DNA of 64,000 bases from Monilinia fructicola (Eukaryota; Ascomycota; Leotiomycetes; Helotiales; Sclerotiniaceae), in the NCBI GenBank assembly GCA_008692225.1, contig VICG01000015.1, forward strand, positions 1,903,501 through 1,967,500, given 5' to 3'. Position numbers and translations under genes: made by a program. The notes below the pieces were generated by a model. The model did not search any database, was not told where the DNA came from, and worked only from the letters and a program-made list of their open reading frames with translations. Within the stretch, counting starts at the first letter, position 1, and the number at the start of each line of letters is the position of its first letter. Shown piece by piece: positions 24,184 through 36,190 of the stretch.

Positions 24184-25592
24184 TTATGATAAAAAGCTTG
24201 GCTCCATCCCAAACCGAGCCTCCAAAGCATCTCGAACTTCGAACTCCTCGAGTGCAGCCCCAAAACTATCATCGTTAGCCTTTCTATGTCTTCACTATCA
24301 AAGGAGAACAGGAGAGAAGAGAATCGCACATACCCATAACACCTAACTTTGGGTAACAATTCTTCACTCATGCTCTTGAAGTCTACCTCTTTTAATTCTG
24401 AAAATCGGGGATGCCCCAAAACCATACCCCATGCCATAACCGGCGTAATCTCCCCATTTAAATCCAACCTTTTGCTCAGATCCAGTAAGTTTGCCAAATC
24501 GCTCTTGCTCAAGTCCCATGTCTTTTGTTTGATGGCCCCCCCATCTGCTGCGTCCGCTGCATTGTTATGATTATGTGGCATGCAGTGCCCAAAGGGAATA
24601 TTCGGATGCATATCCATATCGGCCTCCGGCGGACAACTAGCCATCAACGCATGACCCGTAAAAAATTCGCCATCTCCATCACTCGATCGCTCAATCAAGA
24701 ATTGCATATGATCCATACAGGGTCTTTCGAGTCTGATCTCAAAGGTTTGTCGTTAGCTATTGTGGCGGAGGCGACAAATACACGCCAGAGGAATCTTTGC
24801 CATACGTTAAAACGAAGTCAATGCCTGCTTGATCATAATCCACACCTTGAGCTTGTTGTTGCGCCATGTTGCGACTATTCACATTATAACCTCCATGCGA
24901 GCCCCCCATCTGAGGCGATCCATTATCGTAGTGCGCACTGTTTGGATTTGAGTGAGATGATTGACTTAGAGGCGGAGGACTGAATGTCGTTGAGCCCGGT
25001 GCGTAACTGCCGGTCTGACTATCACTCGATCTATATCCTATACTCGGATTGTTTGTGAATTCGTCGACTCCTCCGCTTCCATTCCATTGTATGCCATGTT
25101 GTGCGAGCAATTGTTTCAATTGCCTATTTTCTTTCTGCGAGAGACTGCTTGCTTTGAGTGACGCAGCTGAAATTCTCCTTTAGTCGTAACACTTCTTGCT
25201 CCAGGGCTTTAATATATAATTCTTTACGCTCACGGTGTGTTCTATGGAAGATCAGCTACGCTTCAAATTCAATGGCAAACATTGCCATACCTCTGAGCTT
25301 GTCGATTCAATTCTTGTCTTCTTGTTAAAGCAGGTTTACTGTCTGGTTTTGGCCCTCTTCTTTTCGGGGTTTGGCCATCAACTGTTTTTTGAAATTAGCT
25401 TTGCGTTGAAAGGGGTTGATTGGAATTAATCTTCATGATCATACCCCGCGTAGACTTCTTCTCGGTGAGATTCTTGAGGAAACCTAAACTCATCGAGAGA
25501 GGGGATTTGCCTCCTTCTGATTGTCCACTGGCATAATCGCCTTTGTCTGATTTATTGGAATAATCGTAATTGTCGGGTGAGAGGGAAGCCAT
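24184..25592 (-). CDS. bZIP transcription factor (fungal AP-1/Yap-like basic region)
   Basis: Exons on the minus strand: 25592-25445, 25381-25291, 25241-24806, 24732-24334, 24265-24184. The basic region RRQELNRQAQRTHRERK (about 70-86) leads straight into a leucine zipper (ELYIKALEQEVLRLKE...). The N-terminus is Ser/Gly-rich with an SLGFLKNL segment; the middle is Gly/Ser/Gln-rich. The C-terminal half has a conserved block DFVLTLERPCMDHMQ, a Cys/His-rich stretch (SCPPEADMDM, FGHCMPHNH), and ends VRCYGFGAALEEFEVRDALE. An extra base in AAA at 25170-25172 breaks the zipper (after RLKEN); without it all five exons are in phase and the protein has 384 residues. The C-terminal cysteines could allow redox control, as in Yap1-type factors, but no canonical c-CRD is visible. 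Nuclear regulator; targets unknown. Confidence 0.87.
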
Positions 25593-27119
25593 TGTGGCGT
25601 AATTCGCTGAACTTTGAGAACTATAGGATATACCAAGATATCTATCTTATCAGTAATTTTTGGATTTCTGAACCGAGGCGATGAAGGGGTAAATTTGTCT
25701 CATGTTTGATTGATGAAGAGCGTGACATACCGAAGGAATGATATTCTTTGACTTTGATATAAGTTATTCTTGGATTAATAAATCAAGAGTTTCGATGTTA
25801 CTTTCATAAATGTCGAGGTACCTAGTGATTAGCGGGGCAATGGAGGTTTAGAAGCCGTGTTCAAAGATTGGCCTAATCGGCAAGCTTGAAGGAGGCACGA
25901 TATGATGTTCTCATTAATCTGTATTATATGCCAGAACTATGTGGCGGTGACGATGGACAATGAATTCAAGGTGATGCGACTGATGTTCTCTTTTCTACTC
26001 CGTAGAGCAATTGAAGGTTTTCAGACTGGTTTGAGAATTTAGCAATTGAAGAGATCATTAGCTATGTAACCTTACAAACAAATACTTGAATACGCAAACA
26101 GGCGGCGGTGCCCTCCCTGTCTTAGAACCACCAGGACCGGGAATGTACGCTGGGAACGGTCGCTTACAGTGGATAGTTTGATTTCCAAATCCACTTTTAC
26201 CAGTTCAACAGTGCTGAAGGCCTGGATCTTGTGATTTATAAGTGTCAGCAACTCGACTCAACCCCTGGTTTGCACGCCTCCTCTCTCTATTGATCCCTTG
26301 GTGTACAGTAGTGAAGTTGTATTTAGCTTTAAGTTATCTTCAATATCTGTGATTATACATAAAGTCTGTGGACATCACTCGGTAAAGATCGACCAATATA
26401 TACCGACAGGGCTGAAGATTGAAGTGGTAGATAATCGATAAAAGGATGTCAATATCTCTGATGGAACGATGATTACTGAACTGAGCTGAACTAAATCGGG
26501 TTTTCAACTTTTCATACTCCCAGGGCTCCAGCAGGGTTCACCAACATATAAATTTAGTGAACTGGTACTACTGGAGGTTACACTGGAGATAGACCGAGCC
26601 GTCCCCGGAAACCAGTCTTTCCATTGCCACTTCGCAACTGAGAACCATTCACCAGACTTAACAAAGTGTGCCTTTCCCCTTTGCAGTCAGTACTTGATCA
26701 ATTGAGATTAGTCAAACTTTCTAAGCCTCGTATGCTATACTGTTTAAGAGGCTCTAATTACCAACTAATGATCTAGGATGCTAATTATGTTGACATGGTC
26801 CTTGTATGTCAGGTTGAAAATCCCAAGATCTTAACGTTATCACGGACTCTCGATCCCCTTGTTCAAACTTTAATACTGGCATCGTTTTGGTGGATTGCGG
26901 AGTCTCCGTACATGAAGACATTGTCATTACGCACTTGTAAACATCGAAATTGCATCTTCCTTGTGGAAGATTTCCATCGGTTGCCAGGCGAGTCAGATCC
27001 CCATCAATGGATGTGTGCGACGCTTGGTTGATCACCATGCCCGTGTGTTGTGCTCCAATTTTTCAATGAGTAAGCAGGTAGGTAGGGAATGAGGTTTCAA
27101 TTTCTCTTGTGATGTGATA
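25593..27119. other. Divergent intergenic region, bZIP to acyltransferase
   Basis: 1.5 kb between genes transcribed away from each other. Only short frames without domains. The 200 bases upstream of 27120 contain two in-frame-incompatible short frames that are not called. Confidence 0.55.
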
Positions 27120-28175
27120 ATGTTTGACCGCCCCTCAATTATTGCGTCTGAAATTCTAACGATAGCACAATGGGTCTCGATCTTATATACACGAGCATTT
27201 CGTGGATTCATAATAGTGCTACCATGGCTCCTCGAATTAGTCCTCATGGACCTCATCATCTCTTTTCTCTTACCCTTCAGCTATCATTTTCCTAATTGGG
27301 TGTACGATGCATCATCGATTGTTGCTTTCACGAATTGGAACTGGATACAAGTCATTTTTGAGATTTTCAATGGAGGCAAGATTACCATTTCTGGTGATGT
27401 TCTTCCAGAAGGTGAAACTGCTATTGTGATTGCAAACCATGTCAGTTGGACGGATTTCTATATGATTCAAGCACTTGCTATCAGAGCTGGCATGCTTGGA
27501 AGGTGTAGATGGTTCGCCAAGATTGAACTGAGATGGGTTCCATTGCTTGGATGGGGAATTTGGGGCATGGGTATGCCAATGGTTAGTAGAAACTGGCTGA
27601 AGGATAAGAAAGAGCTGGATCGAGTTTTCGCAGGAGTGGTGGTGAAGAAATGGCCACAATGTAAGCTATGCAGCATACTATACCGACCCCACTTGAGATA
27701 TTCCGGCAATGCTAACACATCTATCAAAAAGGGCTCATAAGCTTTAGTGAAGCAACACGATATACTCCCAAGAAATATGAAGAAACAAAAACATGGTGTA
27801 AAGAAAACAATCGACCTATACCAAAAACACCTTCTATATCCACGAACCAAAGGCTTCGTAACAACAGTGCAGCATTTGCGTAAAGCCAAGCACGTCAAAG
27901 CTGTTTACGATATGACAATCGCATATTCCAAACATAACAAATGGCACGAAGCACCCACTATTTGGGAATCTCTCAGCTGCGGAGACTTGAGTGGGAAACG
28001 AGGGTACAAATTCCATGTTGAGGTTAAGCGATTCCCGTTGGATGAACTACCAGAAAGTGATGCAGGATTGGCAAAATGGTTGGAAACTAGATGGATTGAG
28101 AAGGGTGAATACTTGGAAGAGAAGAGAGAGGAGTGGTCAAGAGTTGGCAACGGACAGAAATCTATCAAGGCATAG
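27120..28175 (+). CDS. Lysophospholipid/1-acylglycerol-3-phosphate acyltransferase family protein
   Basis: Membrane acyltransferase (PLSC family, resembling AGPAT3-5, LCLAT1 and yeast Cst26) that puts a fatty acyl chain on a lysophospholipid, probably in the ER. Exons 27120-27660 and 27732-28175; the 71-nt intron has a GCTAAC branch site. Two hydrophobic segments lie in residues 17-55. Catalytic motif I is NHVSWTDF (His107, Asp112), followed by GMPMVSRNW, then SFSEATRYTPKK (motif III, acyl-acceptor binding) and YPRTKGFV (motif IV). An extra A in the A5 run 27823-27827 shifts frame between motifs III and IV; with four A the protein is 327 residues. The start at 27120 is the first ATG of the open frame. 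Downstream is a small membrane protein gene in the same direction, about 590 bases away. Confidence 0.87.
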
Positions 28176-28768
28176 TTGCCGCGGAATTCAAATGTCTTGA
28201 ACTCTTTGGATTGGACTAGACGAGCGCATGCGTTATGTTTTCTATCAGTTGAATCGCTCTAGAGATAGACATTATCGACCTTTTTCCATTCGAATTGATT
28301 CATGGAATTTTGAATGTGAAGAACAAAGGGAGACTTCACATTCCTTTATTCTTGCAACCACAACACTCCGAGGATATTTGCAACATCTCCAAGCAAAATA
28401 AATCCCCGAAGACAAAGGGGAATACGCAATCTGTTTTTTGAGAAAAAGTTCCATTCCTTCTACAATTCAAGTATCCAGGAGCACCATTGCTTATTGTGTG
28501 CCGAAATTGGTATAATGATCGTTTGACAAAGAAATCATGCCCCGTTCTCAAACCCGAAGACAACTTTATAGAACCCAACGAGTTCAAAATGTCTTTCCTG
28601 GTTTCCATTTTCATCTGATCATACATCTCAATCTTCTCAACAACCTTCAGTTATCGTTGATCACAACCTCAAACGGTTCACCAAGATTGCCAATCTAAAT
28701 CATCATATTCTCAACTACCCAACAATCTCAAAAAAGCAAAGCAAGTCCATAGATTTATCAAATAGAAG
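28176..28768. other. Spacer between acyltransferase and small membrane protein genes
   Basis: 593 bases with no gene seen. The last 150 bases are C/A-rich and poor in G, like the leader regions of other genes in this window. Confidence 0.5.
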
Positions 28769-29195
28769 ATGCCGACAGGCGCTATCTCAATATTCATTCC
28801 CGACACTCCTACCACTCCAACAACTACTACCAAACACTCAGCTACCCGCCCAACTTTCTTCCCTACAGTCGCTTGGTGGAAACACTTCCCAAGACCATCA
28901 TTTTCAAATTATTATCCCTCAAACTATAATATTCATGGGTATAGAAATGATACTCATGATGAAAATGGGAAGAATAGTCATGGAAGAAGGGCTATTAAGT
29001 GGGAACGAACGGGAAGATTACGATGGAGTGATTGCGGGAGCTGGGATGGGAAATAGATCTGGGTCGAGTTATTGGAAGAGAGTTAGTGATGAGGGCACGA
29101 GAAGACAGAGGATAAAACTGGCAGTGGAGGTTATGGGGGGTGTCGGGGTGGTTGTCGCAGCTATTGGGTTGATTCTCTTAATATTTGGGCAATGA
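28769..29195 (+). CDS. Small single-pass membrane protein of unknown function (frameshifted)
   Basis: The frame opening at 28769 (MPTGAISIFIPDTPT..., Thr/Pro-rich) runs to 29056, while the coding-like continuation lies one frame further and ends at 29195. A net +1 shift somewhere in about 28935-29000 would join them into roughly 142 residues; the AA in GGAAGAAG near 28982 is one candidate. The C-terminus has a basic stretch (DEGTRRQRIKLAVEV) followed by a terminal helix (GGVGVVVAAIGLILLIF), a tail-anchor arrangement. No family recognised. Alternatively the downstream frame is a separate short gene starting at 28935. Confidence 0.5.
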
Positions 29196-30669
29196 ATAGA
29201 TGGGATTGACTACAAGGAGCGCTAAGAATCTACACCGAGTTCGGGGTGATGATTAGATATGTCATCGAGGGGATTATGTCACGAATTAAATGGATAACGG
29301 CCAGTGAAAAGGGGCATAAGAATAGTCCACCGGCGGTCCACGTCAGGGAGAATTCATGAATGGATCAAGAAAGTGGAGATGCATATAGTCGAGGGGAAGG
29401 TTGTCAGGCAAGTGATTCAACGCACAACTCGACATGTAACTAGAATTAAGTCATCTGTACATGCTAAATTTCTTCATGAACCTACATTTATCGTACTCCT
29501 GAGCAAGTCGAATTAACTGTAAGATCTTACTTGTTCAGCTGATATTTTGGAGATTCATATTCCAATGCGGCTGTTATCCAACGAAAGTTACTCGTCCAGG
29601 TCGCTGTTTCCCGGCCAGCCACTTAGAAAGAATAGATCTAGAGATACACTTACCAGCCATCCTTTTGAGTTTCATGAATGATAACTGACGACGTTGGGAT
29701 ATGGTTACTTACAAAGTACAGTGATCATGATCACAATAATGGATATTGAAGTAGTCATCAGAAAGGCTCAAGAAACTTATCATATCAAAGCATGGATATC
29801 ACTAATCAATATCTTCCCGGGCGTCCTTAAAGTCGACCTCATTGAAGCCAATGCAAAGCGAACGAGCCTAAATAGTCCCTAGTCTTTACTCCTCGGTCAA
29901 AAATTCCCAAATGGTGCAACTCGCGAGTGTGAGTTTTGTGGTCCGCGGCCACTTTATCTTTATTAATTAGCCTTTACATTGAAGGGTTTGTGGGATTCCT
30001 GTTAGATAACCACGTCTGTGCGGATGTGTTTGCACAGAACACTTCTGCTTGAAGAATTGTACCAGCTGATCACACAGACTTGCTGTTTAGTTGGAATCAA
30101 ATTGGATGGAGATTAGAAGATCCGAGGCGTCGTATCCAATGTCCAACGTAAAGTTGAAGTCAAATCTATCTACCGAGGCAATTCACATACCTGGCATCCA
30201 ACCAAGTGTAACACCACCCTTGTCGTGTGTTCCGTTCTACTGCGTCTGTCGCGCCAAATATCTTCCTGGTACTTGTAGTCTGGGATGAGTTGCGTCTGCA
30301 AGCAAAAGAAAGCTTTAGTGATTGATATATAGTCTCAATTTTATGATCTTTCAATGTCCGTCAACCACTTCTTACCCCGCTTTGTGGTCTTCTTTCTGGC
30401 TAAGGTTACCGAGTGGTCGAGATTCTTCCCTCCATAGATTGGGACGTCGTCGAGACTTGGGATAAGAAAGAGGAAAGGCGGAAAAGCTCAAAGGCGCAAT
30501 TGATTTTTTTCGGCAAGTCATCCTCCTATTTTTCAAACGTCTAAATTGATGTTAACCTTACTATTCGACTCAGCTTTAAGCTCAAAGCTAAAACTACGAA
30601 ACAACCTCTCAAATTAATGCCCATATATCATGTATACTTTCCCCTCAATCCTTACCCACAACTCATACC
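29196..30669. other. Convergent intergenic region
   Basis: About 1.5 kb between the plus-strand small membrane protein and the minus-strand CFEM gene. Frames of 60-70 codons only, none recognisable. Confidence 0.55.
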
Positions 30670-33325
30670 CTAAGCATAACCAGGTGTATCCCCAATTCCA
30701 TCATTATCAATCCACTCAATGACCAATTTTACTTCTTTGCAATCTGTAGGTAATGTCTGAGTGCCGTTAATATATGCCCGGACCGGTGATCCTTCAATAA
30801 ATGTGTCGGTCTGAATCTCGCCACTGAAAGTCGAGGGTGTGGTTTGAGTACAGAATCGCGCTTGGTTGTCTAGATATTCCGAGTAAGTATATGCCATACA
30901 ACAATGTACACGCCGAGAAACAAAACAATAGATATGAAGAATAAAAGAAAGAAGATGCACACCATTCCCAATAAAATCCCTATTAACTAACTTCAATAAA
31001 CTCCCATATGGATACTCACTCGTAGTATCCACAACCAAACTCCCATTCAGATCTTTCTCCCTCAAATCTACCAGCTTACTCTCTGTTGAAAGAACAGTAT
31101 AGCCCCAACCCCATACCGAAGCAAATTCATCTCCAAAATATCCCACTTCTCCGGCAATGCTGACGGAATCAGAACATGATAAAAGACCGCCAGGCTGAGA
31201 AATAGTGAATGTACAAGCTGAAGTACGATCATTAGTTGTCACCCCCTTGGAGGTGATATAAGGAGAGGTCGATGAGAAACCAAAGTATACGCGCATTATG
31301 TATGTTAGCAGCGAGTAGTTGGATGGGAGGAGAGTCAGACGGAAGGGGGAAGAGGACTGAAGTGGTTCGGATGGGGTGGATGAAGGAATTGTGGGTGTTG
31401 ATGGGGAGGTGAATGAAGCTGGAGCTGGAACGGGACCATATCCGTAATACCCTGGAGGAGGTGGAGGGGGGTCGTTTGTACCGGAGGGTGAGGTGGAAGA
31501 TGAGGTGGATGGTGAAGAGGGATCACTGCTTGATATAGATGTGTTTTCTGAACCGCTTGAGGTCGTTGGCAAAGAGGGTTCTGCGCCAGTCGTACCTGGA
31601 AAAGAATCGTCTCCCCCGGATGCACTTGGTAACGAAGAGCGAGTCCCTGATGACGAAGGAGAAGAAGAATCACCTCCGGATGTATCCGGAGGCCCAGTTG
31701 ATGAGCTTAAAGAAGAGACTGGTCCCGTGACCGATGAGGATACAGTAATACTACTCGATGGATCACTAGGATCGCCTCCAGTAGGCGTACTAGAAGGGTA
31801 ATACCCACCATACCCATATCCATAGCTTGGACCACCTCCATTACCATTCCCACCACTTGGAGGAATTGTGCTTGAGGGACTGGGTGGATCTACAGGATAC
31901 GTGCTGGAGGCTGCACTTCCAGGTGGATCTGTTGGGATCGAAGAACCGGCTGGTGAGAGTGGGCCATCACTTGTTATTGGAGAACTTGGAATAATCGTAT
32001 CTGTGGGGCTTGATAAACCAGAGGATGTAGATAAACCATCGCTTGGTTTTGAAGAAGTTGGACCAACTGGCGTTCCAGAATTTGATAACCCAACTGACGG
32101 GAACGAGCCATCACTTGTTACAGGAGAGCTGGGATCTGTTGGCGTCTGTCCAGAGCTTTCCGATGGGTCTACACTAGCATCAGTTGAAGACGCCACCGAG
32201 CCAGGATTACTAGGTATACTATGCGGAGTGGGTAAAGACCCAAAAGGATCAGTTGGGCTCAATCCCGACGGGTATGCATAATATGGCGGCCCGCAAGGAT
32301 ATATCGTTGTAAATATACCAGTTGGGCTACCCGTGAGACTTATTTGTGTTGGTCCATTCGCGGTTACGGAGCCAGTAATTACATGTGGGGATAGAGCGGC
32401 GCAATCAGCAGCTTGACTTCTCTGAACGTCTACGTTGAGATCAGCTTTTTGTTCTCGTAGCTTCGAAAAATTTGAAAATGAAATAGGATTGATAGAACGA
32501 ACCAATAGCTATCCGATCTCCATCGTCTCCACAGTTTGAAGTAACACAATTCACAGTTGCGCTTTGGATGATGTCTGCATTTTGTGGGTCACATTGGCAT
32601 GTGAGGTCTGTAAGTGTGCAAGAAGTGAATCTAATTGAGTTTTGAATACAACCCACTGCACAAGCTGGAATGACAAAAGTTGCATTTGGTAAATTGTTTG
32701 GAACTGATGATGGGACTGTAGATGGGACCGCTGATCCCACAGCTGAGAAAGACGTCACAGAAAAAGAACTAGAATCAATTGGAGAAGCTGTAGGGACTGA
32801 TGATGGGGTTACCGATGTGCCGACAGGAGCAGAAACAGGAGCTGCCGATTGGACTTCCGATGAAGACGCTGAAGTGGGCACCGCACTAGCAAGGGCAGAG
32901 GAACATTGAGCTATAGCGTCATTCAAGACCTCTATATGACGTTAAGATGAGTTTTCTAAGAACCGTCGGACATATGAGAGAGGACTACTGACGAATAGCC
33001 TGTTGAAATCCACAAGAGCTAACAACACAACTTGTGGCTTCTTCTTGGATCAACGCGGAATTTTGAGGATCACACTGGCATTCTAAATTCTGGACCCCAC
33101 AGCTCGTCACAGATACAACTGCTTGTTCGATGCATGGTATAGCACATGAGGGAAATGCTAATACCGGGGATACTGAGCTAGGGTTGTCACGGGAAATCAA
33201 TGGAGTAGGAATTCTGAATAGTGATAACGTCAGTAAATAGTTCACTCGATACGGTACGTGTTAACTTACAATGCAGTATTAACACATAAAACAAATGGAA
33301 AAAAACTAAAGAATGACCGGGCCAT
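30670..33325 (-). CDS. Secreted protein with two CFEM domains and a long Ser/Thr/Pro-rich region
   Basis: Exons on the minus strand: 33325-33270, 33213-32993, 32931-32503, 32453-30963, 30869-30670, all in phase, 798 residues, no frameshift. A signal peptide (MARSFFSFFPFVLCVNTAL) is encoded by exon 1. CFEM domain 1 has cysteines at 42, 46, 57, 64, 66, 81, 86 and 102; domain 2 at 183, 187, 197, 204, 206, 221, 226 and 253. Both contain the C-x-C-D-P-Q-N segment. CFEM domains bind haem in Candida proteins and also act as surface receptors or effectors in plant pathogens. Then comes about 300 residues of Ser/Thr/Pro/Gly-rich sequence and a globular C-terminal part of about 200 residues that I cannot name. 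There is no C-terminal hydrophobic GPI-attachment signal, unlike many CFEM proteins, so a soluble or wall-entangled protein is likely. Two introns use weaker donors (GTCAGT, GTTCGT). Confidence 0.85.
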
Positions 33326-34667
33326 CTTGGCTTGGATAAACAGTAGATTGTTGATGAATAAAATAAAACGAGTGAAAATGAACGGTTCCTCCTATCACCT
33401 ATGCGCTCCACGGGTAAGAAACTCATATATACCCACTCACATTACTCCAACCCGCATATCATCAAGTTGTAAAGTACAAAATTTTATCTATGGTATCCGA
33501 CGACGTGTGATCTTTTTTAAAGTATTTGTTATAATCTCGTCATACATCTCCTAACGATTGGTATAACTTCAGCATCAGTATACTTCAATAAAGGAAATTA
33601 ATATCCTTCTCCGTACGTGTTGACTGTTCAGCAGATCTTCGATACCAGATGAGATATCCCCTCGGGCTATTTCCATTGGTCTCCAAGTCAGCTTGTGAAT
33701 CCATAGTATCACGTGGTGATGTGCGATACATATGTTTCAAACACGACGTGTAACGGAACAATAGGACAAAGTTCTATCACCATGCACAAGTTAGTTTGTG
33801 ATGGTATCGATGTCCTACTCACAGCTTCACCCTAGTACCAGTAGTAACAAACTCTAGTATCAGCTACCGGCGTTAGACTTTGCTGTGGCCATCGCATTCT
33901 GTTGCGCCTCCAAATGTTGCAAAGAAGATTCTCTCCATGCAAGAACGACCTCAAAGCATAAAACCTCGATGATCTTATTTCTTGCCCAATCTCTCCACTG
34001 AATTCATAATTCCTGTTTAGCTCCAGCAACCCTCAGGCTATGTGATTCCATAAATGCCAACATCTTCGATTAGGACCTGTTAGTGAGGTCTTGGAACTTG
34101 TGTTTCCTATTCAAGTTCCAATCTTTGAACCATATGATATTCATTTCCTGGTGCAACGTTTTCGCCAGTTTGATTTTGTATTCAAGTTCGGGCTTACCCG
34201 TCCAAGAAGCTTCAACCTTATCTCTATGCTCCTTTTCAAGCTGGGCCCTTTCTCCTTGACGTCTGCTGGGTGTATTCAGTCAATATGTAAATATACTTAT
34301 TTTTCAGACTTTCCAGTTTCGTAGTCCCTCTCTAATTGTTTAAACTTTCATGACTGACAAAACTTGAGGTTGAAATCTGCTTGTCGTTTGTGCATTACCT
34401 AGGAATCTGCCATCGAGCGAGTGGCAAGATGTAATCTTTGCAAAAAGTTCAGTCTAACTAGTCCCTCTCGAACGGTCATAAATAAAAAAGCCACTTCTGC
34501 AAGTCTTGTCTCCTCTAGGTGACACCGAGTCTCTTCCCCGTGGTTGAGCCAGACGTTCAGAGTCTCTGCCCAATTTCCGGCTTGCTGTCGTTCAAACTCG
34601 TCGACAATTTGTACGGCATCTTGCTCCTGTTTTGCCTCCCTTCTAATATTTCTGCTTCAGGTCTAGT
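33326..34667. other. Intergenic, no supportable gene
   Basis: Promoter side of the CFEM gene followed by about 1 kb without a frame longer than 98 codons. The part next to the decayed RBR locus may contain its former C-terminal region, but no motif is visible. Confidence 0.5.
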
Positions 34668-35367
34668 TCATCTTATCTGTTGTTGTATGTGTTGAGCAGT
34701 AGCTTGACGTCTTTCTTCTGACCGCCGAATCATTGCATCAAGTTGCTTTTCTGTGCAATGACAAGTCCCCCATTTAGTCAAGCATACGCAACACCGGTGT
34801 GCATTACAAAGGAACATTATATGACGGCATGACTTAGTAATTTCTACGAATGCATTGCAACCAGGGCATATCCTCCATCCTTGCTCTTCTGCTAAGACAT
34901 TATTTTGCTCAATAACTCTCACCTGGCCGACAAACTTGTAATTTTGCATGCCATAGACCTCTGCATGTACTGTAAACTTTTGTTTCGCAAACCGGACAAG
35001 ATGCAATTCTCGAACGTTTGTCAACCAATTCTTTGGTAATCCATGTTTCAAAATTTGGCTTGATACAGTATACTCGGTCTGCTGCGGGCACTTGACGCTC
35101 TTTCGCCTTTAATAGGTAACTTTTCCCTAAATCTGCGTTGACATCTTTCACAATATCGGTATATGCTATTCCGCTGAGACAACACTTGACAGGCCACAAA
35201 GCTTCTACTTATATAGCCGCACGCACTATTATGTGCTACTTACCTTTGGATGCGTATGACGGAGAAAACTTACCAAGCCTCTCAAAACAATGCTTGGGAT
35301 AATGGTGACATTTCACGTTTACCACTCCACGGTCTGGGAAATTTCCAAAAAAGATACACATTCTCAT
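34668..35367 (-). pseudogene. Decayed RBR-type (RING-IBR-RING) E3 ubiquitin ligase
   Basis: RBR ligases pass ubiquitin from an E2 through a RING2 cysteine. On the minus strand, a RING1-like segment (KCHHYPKHCFERL) ends at a GTAAGT donor at 35273; the next exon starts at 35204 (ALWPVKCCLSGI), then the frame gives RVYCIKPNFETWI, SCPVCETKV and, after a net +1 shift near 34915-34925, GWRICPGCNAFVEI and a Cys-rich RING2-like end (CRHIMFLCNAHRCCVCLTKWGTCHC). Several zinc ligands expected from the family are replaced: C-I-F-F where C-x2-C is expected, Y-P where Y-C is expected, and N-F in place of the second Cys pair. Together with the shift this indicates loss of function, though the RING2 part is quite intact. 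Confidence 0.6.
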
Positions 35368-36190
35368 TTTGAGAAGTCAGTAAGTTTTATTTGCAAAAAT
35401 CTCATGATTCATAGCCGGTAGCCTCCCTCACTACAGACTTACCCTTTTCCTTCCACTTCCTTAGCAATTTTCTGAAACGAGCAAAGGCGGATAATTTGCT
35501 GAATCTTGATTATCATTCCGCAGCAGACTTGGATTCTGAGTCAGAGGATGTATTAGTCTGTGTTGATGGTTGACTAATCACACGATTTTTTTCATGTTGC
35601 TCTGCACTCAAATCTTCATTGGCGTTGTCTGTGCATTCCAGTTAACAACTACAAACTCTGCAGGCGAAATCTTACTTGGAGGTATGGTATTAAAGGTCCA
35701 GCCACAAAGATATTTGATGGACTGAATCCTCCTGAACTCACCTGGATATCAACCTTGTTCTCATCTTACCTGGATAGGTTTTACTTCTGCGAGGCTCTTC
35801 TTCAATGATTTCCAAAGTACTAGCTCTATTTATGACTCTAGTAATGGATATCTTGAGAAGGGCATTAAGTTCTGGGATGCTATATTTGTTGGACATGCTG
35901 GTATTTCCAATTTCGAGTTCTCATGATGCACTAAACTCTTTCCAATCGACTTCATTTCTCATGATATCGGAGGTAAAGTTTGGAGCGGTATTGAGTTTGG
36001 CACTCCCATCAACGTATTCAAAGTGATCCGAAAGAGCACCATTCTGGTACGAGCTGGGTATTTCTTGTATAGCGACCTGCATTTCGTTGATAACGATTTG
36101 TAGGGTAGATAATGGTTGTGGCGGCAAGAAATCCTTCCCGGTTCCTTGTATTCTTGAGGAATCTGGGCATGGTCATGTGGCCCACCCATC
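35368..36190 (-). other. Possible N-terminal remnant of the RBR locus
   Basis: Minus-strand frames at 36127-35921 and, one frame over, about 35915-35780 have a coding-like, hydrophilic look (for example NGALSDHFEYVDG and SIPELNALLKIS) and end near a GTAAGATG donor. They may be the disordered N-terminal region that RBR genes carry before RING1. No domain proves it. Confidence 0.3.

Noticed and set aside
10290..28175. Secondary-metabolite backbone cluster
   Set aside because: No polyketide synthase, NRPS, terpene synthase or prenyltransferase signature was found.
31493..32281. Plus-strand open frames opposite the CFEM gene
   Set aside because: They mirror the Ser/Thr/Pro-rich repeats of the real minus-strand gene; Gly/Glu-rich composition, no domain.
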